Source: Diphasiastrum complanatum (taxonomy: Eukaryota; Streptophyta; Lycopodiopsida; Lycopodiales; Lycopodiaceae). Taken from it: DNA of 64,000 bases. Below, piece after piece: positions 1 to 12,142 of the stretch (position 1 is the first letter of the stretch; every line of letters starts with the position of its first letter). The stretch lies in contig CM055101.1 of assembly GCA_029204225.1 (NCBI GenBank), positions 61,029,340 to 61,093,339 of the forward strand, written 5' to 3'. The notes beneath the pieces were generated by a model that saw nothing but the letters and a program-made list of their open reading frames with translations, searched no databases and had not been told where the DNA came from. A program made the position numbers and the translations under genes.

Positions 1-1
1 T

Positions 2-1389
2 AAACAAGGAATGTCTGAGAAGTACGTCAGTCTGGCCATAATAAAATTTGTGGAGAGCTGGTTTTTCAGCGACTGGTTAGATGAAAACAATCGCGGCCAA
101 ATGTCATTGCGCAGTTTAAGCCCAGGACTTTGTAATCTTTTGGAAGATATTGTGCGATTGCTTCCTTTCGTGAAATACACCATACCTGTCGGCTTTTTGT
201 TTTCTTTTCTTCGGTGTGCCATTCTGTTGAAAGCTAGCCCTGACTGTAGAATGCATCTTGAAAAACGAATAGCTTCGCAGCTGGAGCTTGCCACGGTTCA
301 TGATTTTTTGATGCCTTTGGCTTCTGTTCCAAACACTTATTCGCGACTTGACCTCGACACCATGATTCGCATTGTCTCAATCTTCATATCTCAAAACGAT
401 GTATTCGGCGTCGATTCTCTATCCTCTCAGCAAGTCTCCGCTGTTTCAAAGGTCTGGGATGAGTATCTTGCACAAATATGTACGGATTACAATGTCGACG
501 CTAGGAAGTTTGCGGATTTAGTTGAAGTAATCCCTAGTCAGCTCCGCCTTGACCATGATCAGCTTTACAGAACCATTAGCATATTCCTGAAGGTAAGAGC
601 ATAATTACCTTTATAAATCTGGTTTCATTTACCTCGGCTGTATCTTTGTCTTCGTGCTTCTTTTCTTCTGAATGGTTCTTGGCTTACCTTAAGACATTAA
701 AGATCACCATATACCAGAGCTGCAAAACGGCTTAGATAAGTAAGAACGTATGTACTGTGGGAAGCAGTTACGAGTTGTATGTTCGTTGGAAACGACCACT
801 TTTAGTGAGCCTTCTAAAAAGGAAAAAATTGGTTCATGCTAATCTGTAGGAATGTTTGCAGGCTCACCCTCAGACATCTCAAGAAGAAAGGTCGCTTGTA
901 TGTAGATCTCTCAACTGTCAAAAGCTTTCTCAAGAAGCGTGCATTCATGCTGTGCAAAACGAATTTATGCCTTTGAGGATGATCGTCCAGGCTATGTTTG
1001 TTCAGCATATTCAAACTCGAAGGGTGTTAAACAATCAATTACGGATATGCAATGGCGTGAACTTTGAAAGCTTACCTCCTTCAGGGCAGCTAATGTCTCC
1101 ACACAAGAAAATCCTAAGCCGGCTTTCACGAAACGACCCTTTCAGATTAGAATGTTCTGAAGAAATTGGAAGCGATTTGGAACGTCTACCGTTTGGACGA
1201 AGTCCGGATACAAATGTTGCTCATCTGCAAGCTAATTTTTTAAAATCTGACTTGGAAGAGACAAATGATAGACTGCAAGTTCTGGAAGAAGAGCTAGCTC
1301 ACATGAGGCGAACCTTGTCTGAAGCTAGCATCAAAAATCGTCACTGCCCTCAACAAACTTCAGTGCTGGCAGCAACTTCCATGGTTTAG
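2..1389 (+). CDS. NPH3-domain protein (NRL/phototropism family), 3' exons, 5' end outside window
   Basis: Two exons, 2-592 and 862-1389, join in phase 0. The frame is open to the left edge, so upstream exons (normally the BTB/POZ domain) lie outside the window. The protein matches the NPH3 domain. Exon 1 carries LCNLLEDIVRLLPF, the ATVHDFLMPL stretch and the terminal DHDQLYRTISIFLK block. Exon 2 continues AHPQTSQEERSLVCRSLNCQKLSQEACIHA in separate short blocks and QNEFMPLRMIVQAMF, the most conserved family motif, and ends in a coiled-coil heptad region around ETNDRLQVLEEELAHM. Family knowledge: NPH3/RPT2-like proteins are plasma-membrane-associated, CUL3-linked adaptors of phototropin signalling and auxin transport. 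The in-frame TAG at 1387-1389 comes early for the family (see next entries). The family call is firm; the subfamily is not determined. Confidence 0.9.
593..861 (+). other. Spliceosomal intron of the NPH3-type gene
   Basis: The donor is AAG|GTAAGA at 593 and the acceptor is TTTGCAG ending at 861. Splicing joins ...SIFLK to AHPQT..., which restores the uninterrupted NPH3 domain in phase 0. Reading through the donor gives only three more codons before a stop, so the exon boundary is well supported. Confidence 0.93.
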
Positions 1390-1733
1390 AAGCTGCAAGC
1401 AGTCTTTTCAACAGCAGAAGCAGGAGAGGTCTTTCCAACAAGCAAGTGGGAATGGAGAACCCTCATCGGAGCAGCAGAGTTGGCCAACGGCTTGTCAGAT
1501 CAATTTTTCAAAAGATGGGGATTGGTAGCTTCTGTAAAAGCAGAAACGAGAACGGCTGTGGAGTGCCTGATACAAAAATTGTGACTGAAAGGCGTATGCA
1601 AGAAGGTGAAGAGATACAATCTCAAGCTGATAAAATCTCGCAATGGGATGACGGGATGGCATTTCATCCTTCAATGGAACTCAAAGCAGGAAGACAAAAC
1701 GGGAACCATTCCAGGCATCACTCTGTTGCTTGA
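1329..1733 (+). other. Probable true C-terminal tail of the NPH3-type protein, now out of frame
   Basis: A second open frame runs from 1329 to a TGA at 1731-1733, overlapping the end of the annotated exon in another phase. It encodes a basic, serine-rich tail (for example RSRRGLSN, LVRSIFQKMGIGSF) and ends in RHHSVA. A serine at the third-last residue with arginine three residues before it matches the C-terminal 14-3-3 binding site known in NPH3 (antepenultimate serine). The A5 run at 1333-1337 lies just after the coiled coil. Loss of one A there would account for the phase change exactly. It could be a real frameshift, a consensus error in a homopolymer, or an unseen short intron. Confidence 0.65.
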
Positions 1734-3971
1734 AATTCTTTTCCCGACTCATTCATCTAAATATTCTTTGCAGTTTCAGAGGTAGAAATCATGTGCCAAT
1801 TAATCTTTAAGACAGTCATGCAAATCTCCAAAAGAAAATGCTTTGTGACTTGAATATGTGCTACAGGTGTTCCTGAAAATGCACACTTAGGCATTTTCAG
1901 ATTGTGCACTCTCTTTAAATTTTTATCAGCTTGGAACATGCAACATTCAGACATACATTGCCTGAAAATGAATTCCGCAAAAAGCGAAACGCAAAACTTA
2001 CTGCGAAGAGTTAAAGATGCTTACAACAGCATTTCCAGATTTTGTTTACGCTGTGTTTATGAATAGAAGAATGATCTTTTTACCCACAGTTTCTTGGTGA
2101 AGACTGACTATCGTGTTTTTGAACACAAAGGGTTGTTCATGCTCTTTCTTTCTAAAGACCGGTTGTTTTCCTGGCAAGCTAGTGTTTTTTCTCAACGTTC
2201 AACATCGTACCCATTTCAGAGCTGCCCTAATTTTTTATGCACTTTTATTGATACAGGTATGCAAGGGTGAGCTAAGTTTGTATAAGTTATGTACATTGAA
2301 TTTCAAATTCCAAGTGTTGTGTCCATTTGGAAGTTCAGAATGAGTGTATGCAAATAGTAGATTATATGATTGGAAACAATTATTATAAACAATCATTCTA
2401 AGAATGTAAGCTCTAAATCCATCTTAAAATAATCATAGAGTAGAAACTATAGCTCTGCTACCATGTTGGGATCTGTATCGCTTGGCGCGTGAATGTCGCA
2501 ACAGCGAAAGTGAGTAGAGAATCCTCGGTGCATGCAGTTAACTATGTCTATCGTATTCAAACCGACTTCAATAGTTCAAAGTCTACCTTACTTGATCATA
2601 GCTTCGAAGTCACTAAATCGATACAATTGATTTCATAACCATGCACAAATTAGATTGGTTTTAGATTTAGCTTTGCGGAAACGTATTAAGTGCGAGGATT
2701 AGAGAATCACAATCGACTTAGACTATCAATAATAGAAGACAATTCAATCTAGGAATAAGTTTATCTGCAAGCAAGAAAGAATCTGAACATGAATTAAATG
2801 AGCATTCAATCACAATATACACGACCTAGATTATTGGAACATTGATTATTTATTCGCACATAGATATAGTCTAAATGCAGTCAGAGTCACGTTCTTCCTG
2901 AAATAATACTCTGTAATGATAGAGAGAAAGAACAAATAGCGCTATGGATGTTCGATTGATCGAATAGATAGATTATTAAGCTAACCGATCTCTTCTTGTC
3001 TAATTGAGCAACTAATAAGTTGATGGATATATACATGGCTAACTAATTAAAAGAATGCTTAATCTGTACTTTACAATTAAAATCAAGGCACTACATGCTG
3101 TTGGCAGTCGCCTTCGGACAATATCTGATTCTGGGCGTGATTCACTGTACTTGTTGATCCGTCAATAGTTAGAAATTACGACCGATTGTTTGAGGATAGC
3201 CGAATAATCGAATTTGGTCAAATGGTCCGAGATGGTTGAGCTATCGAGGATGGCTGAACAATCGAAGATGGCTAAATAATTAAGGATGACAATATAGTCA
3301 AACGTGTTCGAACAATCGGGAAAACACTGTCACTGATTCTTTTGCATTTCTACATACTGCTAGAAAACAAATGTATTTATGTAGAGTATGTGATTGTAAA
3401 AGTATTTACAATAGCTAATGAATGGATCTAGATTAGTAATGAGATAAGAGATGGAGAGGATAGAAATCCAACAGATCCAAGAAAAACTTGACTCCACCAT
3501 TCTCCTCAATATTGTGCACCAAATTAAGTGGACAGGTGAATCGACCTCAAGATTAGCCTGCTATCTCCTTGTTATTTTGAAGACTTACAAGCTATGTTTC
3601 ATCAATCTCTCTCATAGAAGAAGTCAAATTTCATTCAAATAGTGATTATTATCAAAATTAATTACACTAATATCCAATTTTCTTGAGTAGCTTGGCGTGA
3701 GTAAAAATGTTTGCATTCATTCCTTTCTAGCTCTCATTTGATCTCTTATTTGTGTCAAAGGATTTGTTTTTGAACACTTATAGAGTGCTTTTGATACACT
3801 ATTTTATGGCTTATTGCATACCATCTTGGTTTGATCACTACAACAAGAAAGTCTTGGGCTAGGATACTCTACATATAACTACATCTTCAAACAACAAGAC
3901 ACTATTTAGGAGGACAGACTGATTCAAGTCTATGATGTTGACATTTCACCGGTTGCCATATGTTTGAATTG
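1734..3971. other. 3' flank of the NPH3-type gene and intergenic DNA
   Basis: The first few hundred bases probably hold the 3' UTR of the NPH3-type gene, but no clear polyadenylation signal decides its end. The rest is AT-rich with only short random reading frames. A weak degenerate repeat of about 20 bases (ATCGAAGATGGCT-like) lies around 3190-3310. No conserved gene, RNA gene or intact transposon end was recognised. Confidence 0.5.
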
Positions 3972-4099
3972 CTTGAGTGCACTTTTTATCTTGATGACCA
4001 TGTAACATCCCTACAAGGAGTAAGACTAGTTTTTATCTTGAGTGCACTTTTTACCTTGATGACCATGTAAATCCCTAGAAGGATTGAGACTAGTTTTTA
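3972..4099 (+). repeat. Two-copy tandem duplication, unit about 64 bp
   Basis: Units 3972-4036 and 4037-4099 are nearly identical. Both start CTTGAGTGCACTTTTTA and end with GACTAGTTTTTA. The pair ends about 40 bp left of the Copia-1 insertion site. Confidence 0.85.
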
Positions 4100-4136
4100 A
4101 TATATTGAGCTTTCTCTTGAGTATGTAGTGGATGAT

Positions 4137-4141
4137 GTGAT
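4137..4141. repeat. Target-site duplication of Copia-1, left copy (GTGAT)
   Basis: GTGAT directly precedes the LTR start at 4142 and is repeated exactly at 9073-9077, after the other LTR. Confidence 0.9.
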
Positions 4142-4790
4142 TGTGAAATTTCACACATGTGGGAATGCCCTAATTTGTGTGAATGATCTCCTAAGCAAAG
4201 CTTATGCACTTTAGATCAATACTAGATTGAAATCCAAGATCTATATCAAAATCTAAGGCAAAGAGGCAAAGATAGATGCATAGATTGATAACCAAAGTGT
4301 TTTCACATGTAAGAGAAGTAATTCATGAAAAAACTAAGTAAAATTAAGCTCCTCTCCTTGGGTAGAGAGAGAAAAGACCGATAATGAGAGTATATATAAA
4401 ACTCATGGAGAGCCATGCTTACTTCCTATTGTACCCCTAATCCTAGCCTCTCTAATGCTATTGGATGAGTGACACATCCATCTTGCAATTCTATTGGACC
4501 CTTCATGAGAGTTTCTCAATTGAGATTGGACCCTTTTACTTTGCCAACACTTTGACTTGATCACTCATCAAATTACATTAACACAAGTGTCACAAGCCTA
4601 TTTACAGGCCTAACTAGCTCGAGTTTGCATCATAAGCTACTTTTGGCCAAATTGTGGCTTTACATGTGGAATTTTCAATTTTGCCATCTTTGCCAATTTT
4701 GGCCCTATCAAACTCCTACACAAAGATTCTTGACATAAAAACTTAGCAAGCCCCTAAAGCCATGATAGATAACTTTTTATAAATTTCACA
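4142..4790 (-). repeat. Copia-1 3' LTR
   Basis: This 649-bp LTR reads TGTGAAATTTCACA at its plus-strand left end and AAATTTCACA at its right end, giving a terminal inverted repeat of about 10 bp, longer than the usual TG/CA. On the minus strand a TATA-like stretch (TTTTATATATACTC) lies around 4388-4401 and could be the promoter. It is about 95% similar to the partner LTR by eye. Confidence 0.93.
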
Positions 4791-4798
4791 CTCCTCCT
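4791..4798 (-). other. Copia-1 polypurine tract
   Basis: On the minus strand AGGAGGAG directly abuts the 3' LTR start TGTGAAA. This is the position and composition expected for the plus-strand primer of reverse transcription. Confidence 0.8.
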
Positions 4799-4812
4799 AA
4801 AAGATATCTAAT

Positions 4813-7800
4813 CTAGAAAATCATGGATCTTGGAATCATTCCAAGATTGGATCTATGTTTGATGAAGGAACTCTTGAGTAGAGGCTTGGTGAGTAGATCG
4901 ACAATACAAGATGATAAATCGATATGCTCCAAATGGATCTCTCCTCCAATAATCTTCTCTCTGACAAAGTGGTGTGCCACTTCTATGTGCTTGCTTCTTG
5001 CATAAAAAATTGGATTATTTGCAAGTGCTTGGGCCGAGATATTATCACAATAAATCAATGGTAGCTCCTCCTCTTTGATGCACTTTAGCTCCAATAGAAT
5101 CCTCTTGATCCAAAGCACTTCTTTTGTTGATGTAGTGAGTGATTTATACTCGGTCTCACAAGAAGAAAGAGAGATAGTATCTTGCTTTTTGGAAAGCCAA
5201 GATCTGAGATTTTCTCCAGAAAAGATAGTATATGCACTTGTGGACTTTCGATCCATCTTATCACTTGCAAAGTCCAAATTTGAGTAGCCAATAATAGATA
5301 AATCTTCACTCTTGTAAAGTAAACCATAATCATGTGATGAAGATATATACCTTAGCACCCTCTTGGCCATCTTCCAATGTTGGATCTTTGGATCTTGCAT
5401 AGATTGGCTCAACTTGTGCACACAATAGCTCAAGTTGGGCCTAGAGATGATAATATCAAGGAGCCAATAAGACTCCTAAAAAGTGTGATTTCCTCGAAGG
5501 ATCTTTCATCACCTTTATTAGGATCTTTTACAATGTGCTCCATTGGTGTGTCAATGCCCTTACAATTTTCCATATGAATTTTTTTCAACAAAGCAAGAGC
5601 ATATATAGATTGAAAAATAAAAGCATAATTATCATGAAAGCCAATCTCTAGGCCTTATATGTAATGGATCTCTCCTAGATCTTGCATCTTAAACTCTTTT
5701 CCAAGTGCTATTTTGGTCTCTTCAACCAATTTGATACAACTTCCAAAAAGGATAGTCATCTACATAAATGAGAAGAATAACAATATCACTAGCAACAAAC
5801 TTGGTATACATGGAAGGATCATAGTCACTAAGAGTGAATCCTAGTGAGATAAGAAAAGATTTGAGTCTCTCATACCAAGATCTTGGTGCTTGCTTGAGTC
5901 CATAAAGACTTTTGAAAAGCAAGCACACCTTTGATGAATCCTTGAGGTTGTTCTATGTAAATTTCCTCTTGAAGATAACCATTGAGAAATGCATTGGAAA
6001 CATCCAATTGGAACACCTTCCACTTGAAATAGGTAGCAAGAGATATAAGAATCCTTATTGTCACCATCTTTGCCACAAGTGCAAAGGTCTCTTCATAATC
6101 AAGTCCATGGATTTGAGCAAATCCCTTGGCACATAATCTTGCCTTGTACTTGTTGATAGTGCCATCTTGATTATACTTGATTTGAAATACCCACTTGGAT
6201 CCAATGATATGCTTGTTGGATGGAGGATCCACAAGCTCCCAAGTGTTGTTGATGATCAAGGCTTCATATTCTTGCTTCATGGCATTATACCACTCCTTGG
6301 TATTGAGTGCCTCTTCAACATCCTTTGGCTCTTCATGTGAGATGAAATATGCAAAGTTGGTGGATGCCTTTGTCAACATAAGAAAGCCTCTTAGGCTCAG
6401 ATCTCTCTCTCTTGATGTCCTCCTAGGTGTGCAAACTCGAGGATACTCCTCCTCAAATATCGACCCCAACAAGTCTTGATGGCCTTCAATAGGCATGATA
6501 GGTGATAGATCTTGAGGTGACTTGATCTCGGCCCCTTCAAATGATGGATGTTGATTTTCATGAAATATAACATCTCTACTTTCAATCACTTGAGAAGTAG
6601 AGAGCACAAATACTCTATAAGCCTTTTTGGTGGATGAATATCCAACCATGATCCCTTTGCAAGAGCATGGATCATCCTTCTTCCTTGTTTCCAAGGGAAT
6701 ATGTGCAAAGCAAATAGTTCCAAATACTCTAAGGTGATCAACCTTGGGCTTCATTTTGAACAAGACCTCATATGGTGTCCTTCCTTCAAGAGCAAGATGT
6801 GGGAGCCTATTGCAAAGATAATCTGCACAAATTATAGCCTATCCCCAAAAGTCTTTAGGCAAAGATGCTTCAATCCTTATGGATTTTGCACACTCACATA
6901 AGGATCTATTTTTCCTCTTGGCCACTCCATTTTTGAGACGGTGAGTAAGCGCAAGGGAACTCCCTCTTTATACATTCTTGCTCACAATAGTCATGGAATT
7001 TGTTGGAGATATACTCTCCTCCTCCATCACACCTCAAAGCCTTGATCTTCAATGAGAATTGCTTCTCAACATATGCTTTGAATATAAGGAAGTGATCATA
7101 CACCAAAGATTTAGAAGAAAGAAGATATAGCCATGTATATCTTGTGCAATCTTCAATAAATGTCACAAAGCGATTGGCTCCTCTCTTGCTTTTGGATGAT
7201 GAGAACTGCACATCCGATTGTATCAACTCTGGGATGAGTGCTTTTGATGGAAGATCTTTGATATGCTTTCTTGTGTGATTTTGCAATAGCACAAGCCTCA
7301 CATGACTTGATCTCCTTGGAAAGATTCTTTGGTAAGCCAATAGCCTTGGCTTCTTTGCACATAGAAAGCATGAATTTGTAGTTAGGATGTCCCCCCTCCT
7401 ATGCCATAATTCCTCCTTGGAAAGCTTTGTCACAAAAGCAATATCACAACTTTCTCTTGGACCAAGCTTGTATATGCCTCCAATTCTTGATCCATGTGCA
7501 AGGATCTCATGATTTCTCTTGATAATACAAGTATCAATATTGAATTTCACATCAAGGCCACCATCAATAAGTTGGCCAACACTTGTGAGGTTCTTTGTAA
7601 GATTAGGCAAAAAAAGAACCTTGTGGAGAGAAAGAATTTTAGAAGATGAGGTCTTCAAGGGAATACTCCCTATGCCTTCAATATTGCATTCTTGGTCATT
7701 TTTTGTCTCCTTGTGAATTGGACAAGAAAATTTTGCTTTCTCTCTCACTATAGGATCCAATAATGGTGTACTACCAACTCCTATGCAAGATCTTGCAACA

Positions 7801-7832
7801 AAGTGTGAGATGGACCTCACTAGCTTTTCCAA
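4813..7832 (-). pseudogene. Copia-1 pol polyprotein (protease remnant, integrase, RT, RNase H), broken
   Basis: Reading leftward, 7832-6906 holds a degenerate pre-integrase region (SVGQLIDGGLDVKF) and an integrase core (FVTFIEDCTRYTWLY, RCDGGGEYISNKF) with phase changes near 7260-7370. 6763-5870 holds the integrase end and RT (GSKWVFQIKYNQDGTINKYKARL, VFQLDVSNAFLNGYLQEEIY given as short blocks). After a frameshift, 5928-5722 carries SLYGLKQAPRSWYERL and the RT catalytic box IYVDD. 5433-4813 is Copia RNase H (SNLDFASDK, SSCETEYKSL, SKHIEVAHHFVREK) and terminates at 4813. At least three frameshifts make the polyprotein non-functional. The protease catalytic DSG is not seen. Confidence 0.9.
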
Positions 7833-8400
7833 TCTCTCTTCAATCTCACATCGATTGATGAAGTATGGACTAAGTTTGGGTCAAGCTATCTTTGGCACAT
7901 GTGAAACACTCCAACAATCCACAAATCACTCAAATACAAGCCAATTTTATGAAATAAAGTGTCTATGACCTCAAAATGATGACTAGATCTCAAGAAAATG
8001 AGATTGGCAAGCCTAGAATTGAGATTTTTGATCAAACAAGCATGACAGAGTCAAAAGTAAAAGTGTCCAACCAGGTTGGGTGCCCTACCCACCTTCATTC
8101 AATTGATTATAACTTTTGATTGGGAGATCCAATCTCTATGAAATCAATTGCTACACAAACTAGACTCAAATAGCTTTGAAACTAGTTATCAAGCTCTAGA
8201 TTTGGATCAAACATGGAAGAGAACCAAATTGAATTGTGTTGTACTTCACACGTGTCTGAGCAGGAAAATCTGTACAATATATGATGATGAACCCCTTTGA
8301 TCCAGATTTTTTTGAAAAAGCATGGGAGATGCAAACTACTCTCTGTAGATCTTGATTTTTATGAAATTTGTGTGACTTTGGATGAAACAGACATCAAACA
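7833..8400 (-). other. Copia-1 leader region without gag
   Basis: Between the pol remnant and the PBS only about 570 bp remain. They hold no open frame, no UBN2/gag similarity and no CCHC knuckle on the minus strand. In an intact Copia element this stretch would be leader plus a gag of several hundred codons, so gag was lost by deletion. Confidence 0.7.
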
Positions 8401-8409
8401 CTTAGGTAG

Positions 8410-8421
8410 GCTCTGATACCA
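8410..8421 (-). other. Copia-1 primer-binding site (initiator Met tRNA)
   Basis: The minus strand reads TGGTATCAGAGC immediately after the 5' LTR end, complementary to the 3' end of plant initiator Met tRNA. Confidence 0.93.
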
Positions 8422-9072
8422 TGTGAAATTTCACACGTGTAGGAATGCCCTAATGTGTGTGAATGATCTCCTAAGCAAAGCTTATGCACTTTAGATCAAT
8501 ACTAGATTGAAATCCAAGATCTAGATCGAAATCTAAGGCAAAGGGGCAAAGATAGATGCATAGATTGATAACCAAAGTGTTTTCACATGTAAGAGAAGTA
8601 CTTCATGAAAAAACTAAGTAAAATTAAGCTCCTCTCCTTGGGTAGAGAGAGAATAGACTGATAATGAGAGTACATATGAAACTCGTGGAGAGCCATGCTT
8701 ACTTCCTATTGGACCATTAAATCCTAGCCTCTCTAATGCTATTGAATGAGTGATGCATCCATCTTGCAATTATATTGGACCCTTCATGAGGATTTCTCAA
8801 TTTTGATTGGACCCTTTGACCTTTGCCAAAACTTTGACTTGATCACTCATCAAATTACATTAACACAAGTGTCACAAGCCTATTTACAGGCCTAACTAGC
8901 TCGAGTTTGCATCATAAGCTACTTTTGGCCAAATTGTGGCTTTACGTGTGGAATTGACAATTTTGCCATCTTTGCCAATTTTGGCCCTATCAAACTCCTA
9001 CACAAAGATGCTTGACATAAAAACTTAGCAAACCCCTAAAGCTATAATAGATAACTTTTTATAACTTTCACA
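8422..9072 (-). repeat. Copia-1 5' LTR
   Basis: This 651-bp partner of 4142-4790 has the same TGTGAAATTTCACA end next to the PBS. The TATA-like stretch of the other LTR is altered here (TACATATG around 8671), so its promoter may be weakened. Confidence 0.93.
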
Positions 9073-9077
9073 GTGAT
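9073..9077. repeat. Target-site duplication of Copia-1, right copy (GTGAT)
   Basis: Exact match to 4137-4141. Confidence 0.9.
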
Positions 9078-9596
<519 letters not shown>

Positions 9597-9689
9597 CTTG
9601 ATCATGGAGAATTATGATTAATAAATGTTAGGGTTAGGACTATTATCATAGCAGCATGCATAACATTGTGAATCTAAATTGAACTTCTC

Positions 9690-10745
9690 AAGGAAGTTGG
9701 TAAGTGTACTTCATCAAATGAGGCTTGGGAAGCTTTGAAGAAGCTATATTAGTCCAAGTCTACATCAAGGGTTCTAACTCTTAGGAGACAAATCTTTCAA
9801 AGTATGCAAAATAAGGATGAAAGTTCTCATGCTTTTGTTTGGAGGGTTAAGGCATTCAATGTTGAGTTAGCATGTATTGATGAAAGCATTGAAGAAGTAG
9901 AACTTGTTCAAGTTGTTCTTAATGGCTTGTTGTTCAAAGTTTTTCTATTCAAAAGACGTTGCCAAATATGGTGGATTTGCAAGAGATTTTGGTGAATGAG
10001 CAGTTTAGGCTTCTATCAAGAGGAGGTGCAAAATGGAGAGGAGGCCATGTTCATCATAGGCAAGTTCAAGGGCAAAGGCAAAGACAAATGGTCAAAGGAT
10101 CAAGATCAAGGTGAGCCTTCTACTTTTGTTGGTAAGAAGAAAGATAGGTCAAAGTTAAAATGCTTCTATTGTGGAATAAAAGGGCATTTTTCAAATGATT
10201 ATTTCAAGTAGAAGAGAGATCAAGGTGAGAAGCAAACCAACCTAACAATTGTCAAACGATGCTTTTGTTATGTCATCTTGCTTGTTGGCCAATGATGGAG
10301 ATATTGATCTTTGGTGGAATGATAGTGGAGCTACATCACATATGACAGTTCACGAGAAGTATTAATCATCTTTGATGGCATTTGAAGGAGACAAGAAGGT
10401 GATCTACATGGCCAATTATGGTGAGTGTGCAATCAAAGGGATTGGCACAATTCCTATCTCTCTCTCTACAAATAGGAATGTGAATTTGAAGGATGTTTTG
10501 TTCATTCCATCTATTACTAAGGATCTTCTTAGTGTGAGTCAAATCTTGAGAAGGGATTCAAAGTGGAGTTTGTTGGTGATGCTTGTTTGATCAAGAAAGA
10601 GGATGAATTGATTGTAAAAGGGAAGAGGCAAGGTAAATTGTTCAAACATGATGCTTGTGTTGTTGCTAACCAAGTTGGATGTATGGCAAAAGAGCAAATG
10701 TCAATGCAAGAGGGGCATAACAAGGTGTGCTTTGATAGTAGATGC
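9690..10745 (+). pseudogene. Copia gag-protease fragment
   Basis: Gag of the UBN2 type is recognisable from about 9700 (SNEAWEALKKLY, then a stop, then LTLRRQIFQSMQNKDESSHAF). A single knuckle CFYCGIKGHFSNDYF at 10160-10205 has its last Cys replaced by Tyr. The retropepsin region follows with WWNDSGATSHMT (catalytic DSG seen) and the typical end KDVLFIPSITKDLLSVSQIL, then a frameshift. It stops near 10745 where minus-strand Gypsy sequence starts. No integrase, RT or LTR of this copy is seen. Confidence 0.8.
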
Positions 10746-12142
10746 CCCACAAAAATCATCTATATTGAGGTTATCATCTAGATTGTCTTCAAAATGCTCG
10801 TTCATGAATCGTTGGTAAGTCCCATGAGCGTTAGTCAGCCCAATGGCATGACGTGGTAGGCAAAGATTCTGAACGTGGTAGTTAATGTGTTCTTAAACTT
10901 GTCCTCTTTTGCAATGGCTATTTGGTTATAGTCAACGAAGCAATCCATGAAAGAATATTGCTCTCTTTTGGCCATTTTTTCTAGGACTTAGTCTATGAAT
11001 GGTAGTGGATAATAGTCCTTCATGATCTGTTTGTTTAACATAGTCCACACACATGCGAATGTGCATGGAGTTTTTCTTTTTGCAAGACACTTTCGAAGAA
11101 CACTACTTGGTATTCTCAACAAATCAACCCGACATTTCGGAGTCATTCTAACTCTGTGTAAACTCCTTCCTTCATGTGGTAGGGTAGTCGATGTTGTTTT
11201 TGTCGTATGGGTTTGGCTCCCTCCTCCAATGACATCATGTGGGTCACTAGGTTAGGTGGAATACCTTTTAGGTCTATGTAGTCCCAATAAAAAATATGTT
11301 GGTACTTCTTGCATAACTGCTCGTAGTTCTCTTTTTCAACACTTCCCAGAGAAGCGCCTAGCTTGATGTTCTTTGGCTCTTCTAGGGTTCCTAGATTGCA
11401 TTCTACTCCCAATATTTAAGACATCTATTCACGTCCAGCATCTATCATCTCCAAGTGTCTTGGTCTCATGCAATACCCATAGACCTGGTTGGGACAATTG
11501 TGGTTCACGTGATTCCCTCTACAATGTCGACATATAATGGGTTAGGGCCCTTTATGGGGCATCTTTGACCTATCATGTTCTATTTCTGTTGAAGAAAATT
11601 TACATAAGCCACTAGAGTCTATATATTTTCGCTCATTACGTCCATATAGCCTTTCAACATGGCTCACATATCTCCTAGTTTTGCATTGGAACTTTTGCTT
11701 TCATAGCTATTATCTGGCATTGGTCTCTGGAGTCTCATGGCAAGGTGGGTTTGCGTCTTCCTACCTTTCCGGGGTTCAATAGCCTGTATGGGACGGGATT
11801 TCACTACGTTTGGTAAACCTATAGTTGCAATTGGGTCTCCTCTCCACACTCGAGTATTAGGTTCAAGTTGTTCACTACTTGTGATGAATAGGATGCATGG
11901 ACAACCATAATCTGGGTGTCTTCTACCACAATTGCCTTGTCTATTGCCTCAGCCAATGTCTGGGAGTTACTTTGATGTACAATCATCTGTATGTCATTCT
12001 TGAGCCCTCGTAGAAATAAGGTCAGTAACAATAGGGGTGGTAGTCGCATAGTGGATTCCACCTAGTGTGACAACTTGGTTAAACAACACCAATAATGCCT
12101 TATACTCTCTTTGTCTCCTTGCTGCAGGGAGGTCAGGGTGAC
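10746..12142 (-). pseudogene. Ty3/Gypsy remnant A (gag, RT), protease lost
   Basis: On the minus strand the gag capsid part is at 12142-11819 (RLPPLLLLTLFLRGLKNDIQ, QTLAEAIDKAIVVED). A knuckle-like CRHCRGNHVNHNC follows near 11530-11490. The start of Gypsy RT is at 11412-11143 (YQHIFYWDYIDLKGIPP, THMMSLEEGAKPIRQKQHRL). Further RT pieces in changing frames reach about 10760 (VCVDYV, then LTNAHGTYQRFMN). Gag runs almost directly into RT, so the protease segment has been lost. The right end is cut by the Copia-2 LTR at 12143. Confidence 0.8.

Larger units (their letters stand above)
4142..9072 (-). mobile_element. Copia-1: Ty1/Copia LTR retrotransposon, gag missing
   Basis: Two direct repeats (4142-4790 and 8422-9072) with TG...CA ends bracket a minus-strand pol region. 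A perfect 5-bp duplication GTGAT lies outside them. Next to the right-hand (5') LTR is a primer-binding site for initiator Met tRNA, and next to the left-hand (3') LTR is a short polypurine tract. In minus-strand order the domains are protease remnant, integrase, reverse transcriptase and RNase H, which is Copia order. The internal region is only about 3.6 kb because the gag part is lacking. Several frameshifts interrupt the polyprotein, so this is a dead copy. Confidence 0.95.

Noticed and set aside
1757-2343. Short frames downstream of the NPH3-type gene
   Set aside because: Likely 3' UTR and intergenic DNA; no conserved residues or splice signals.
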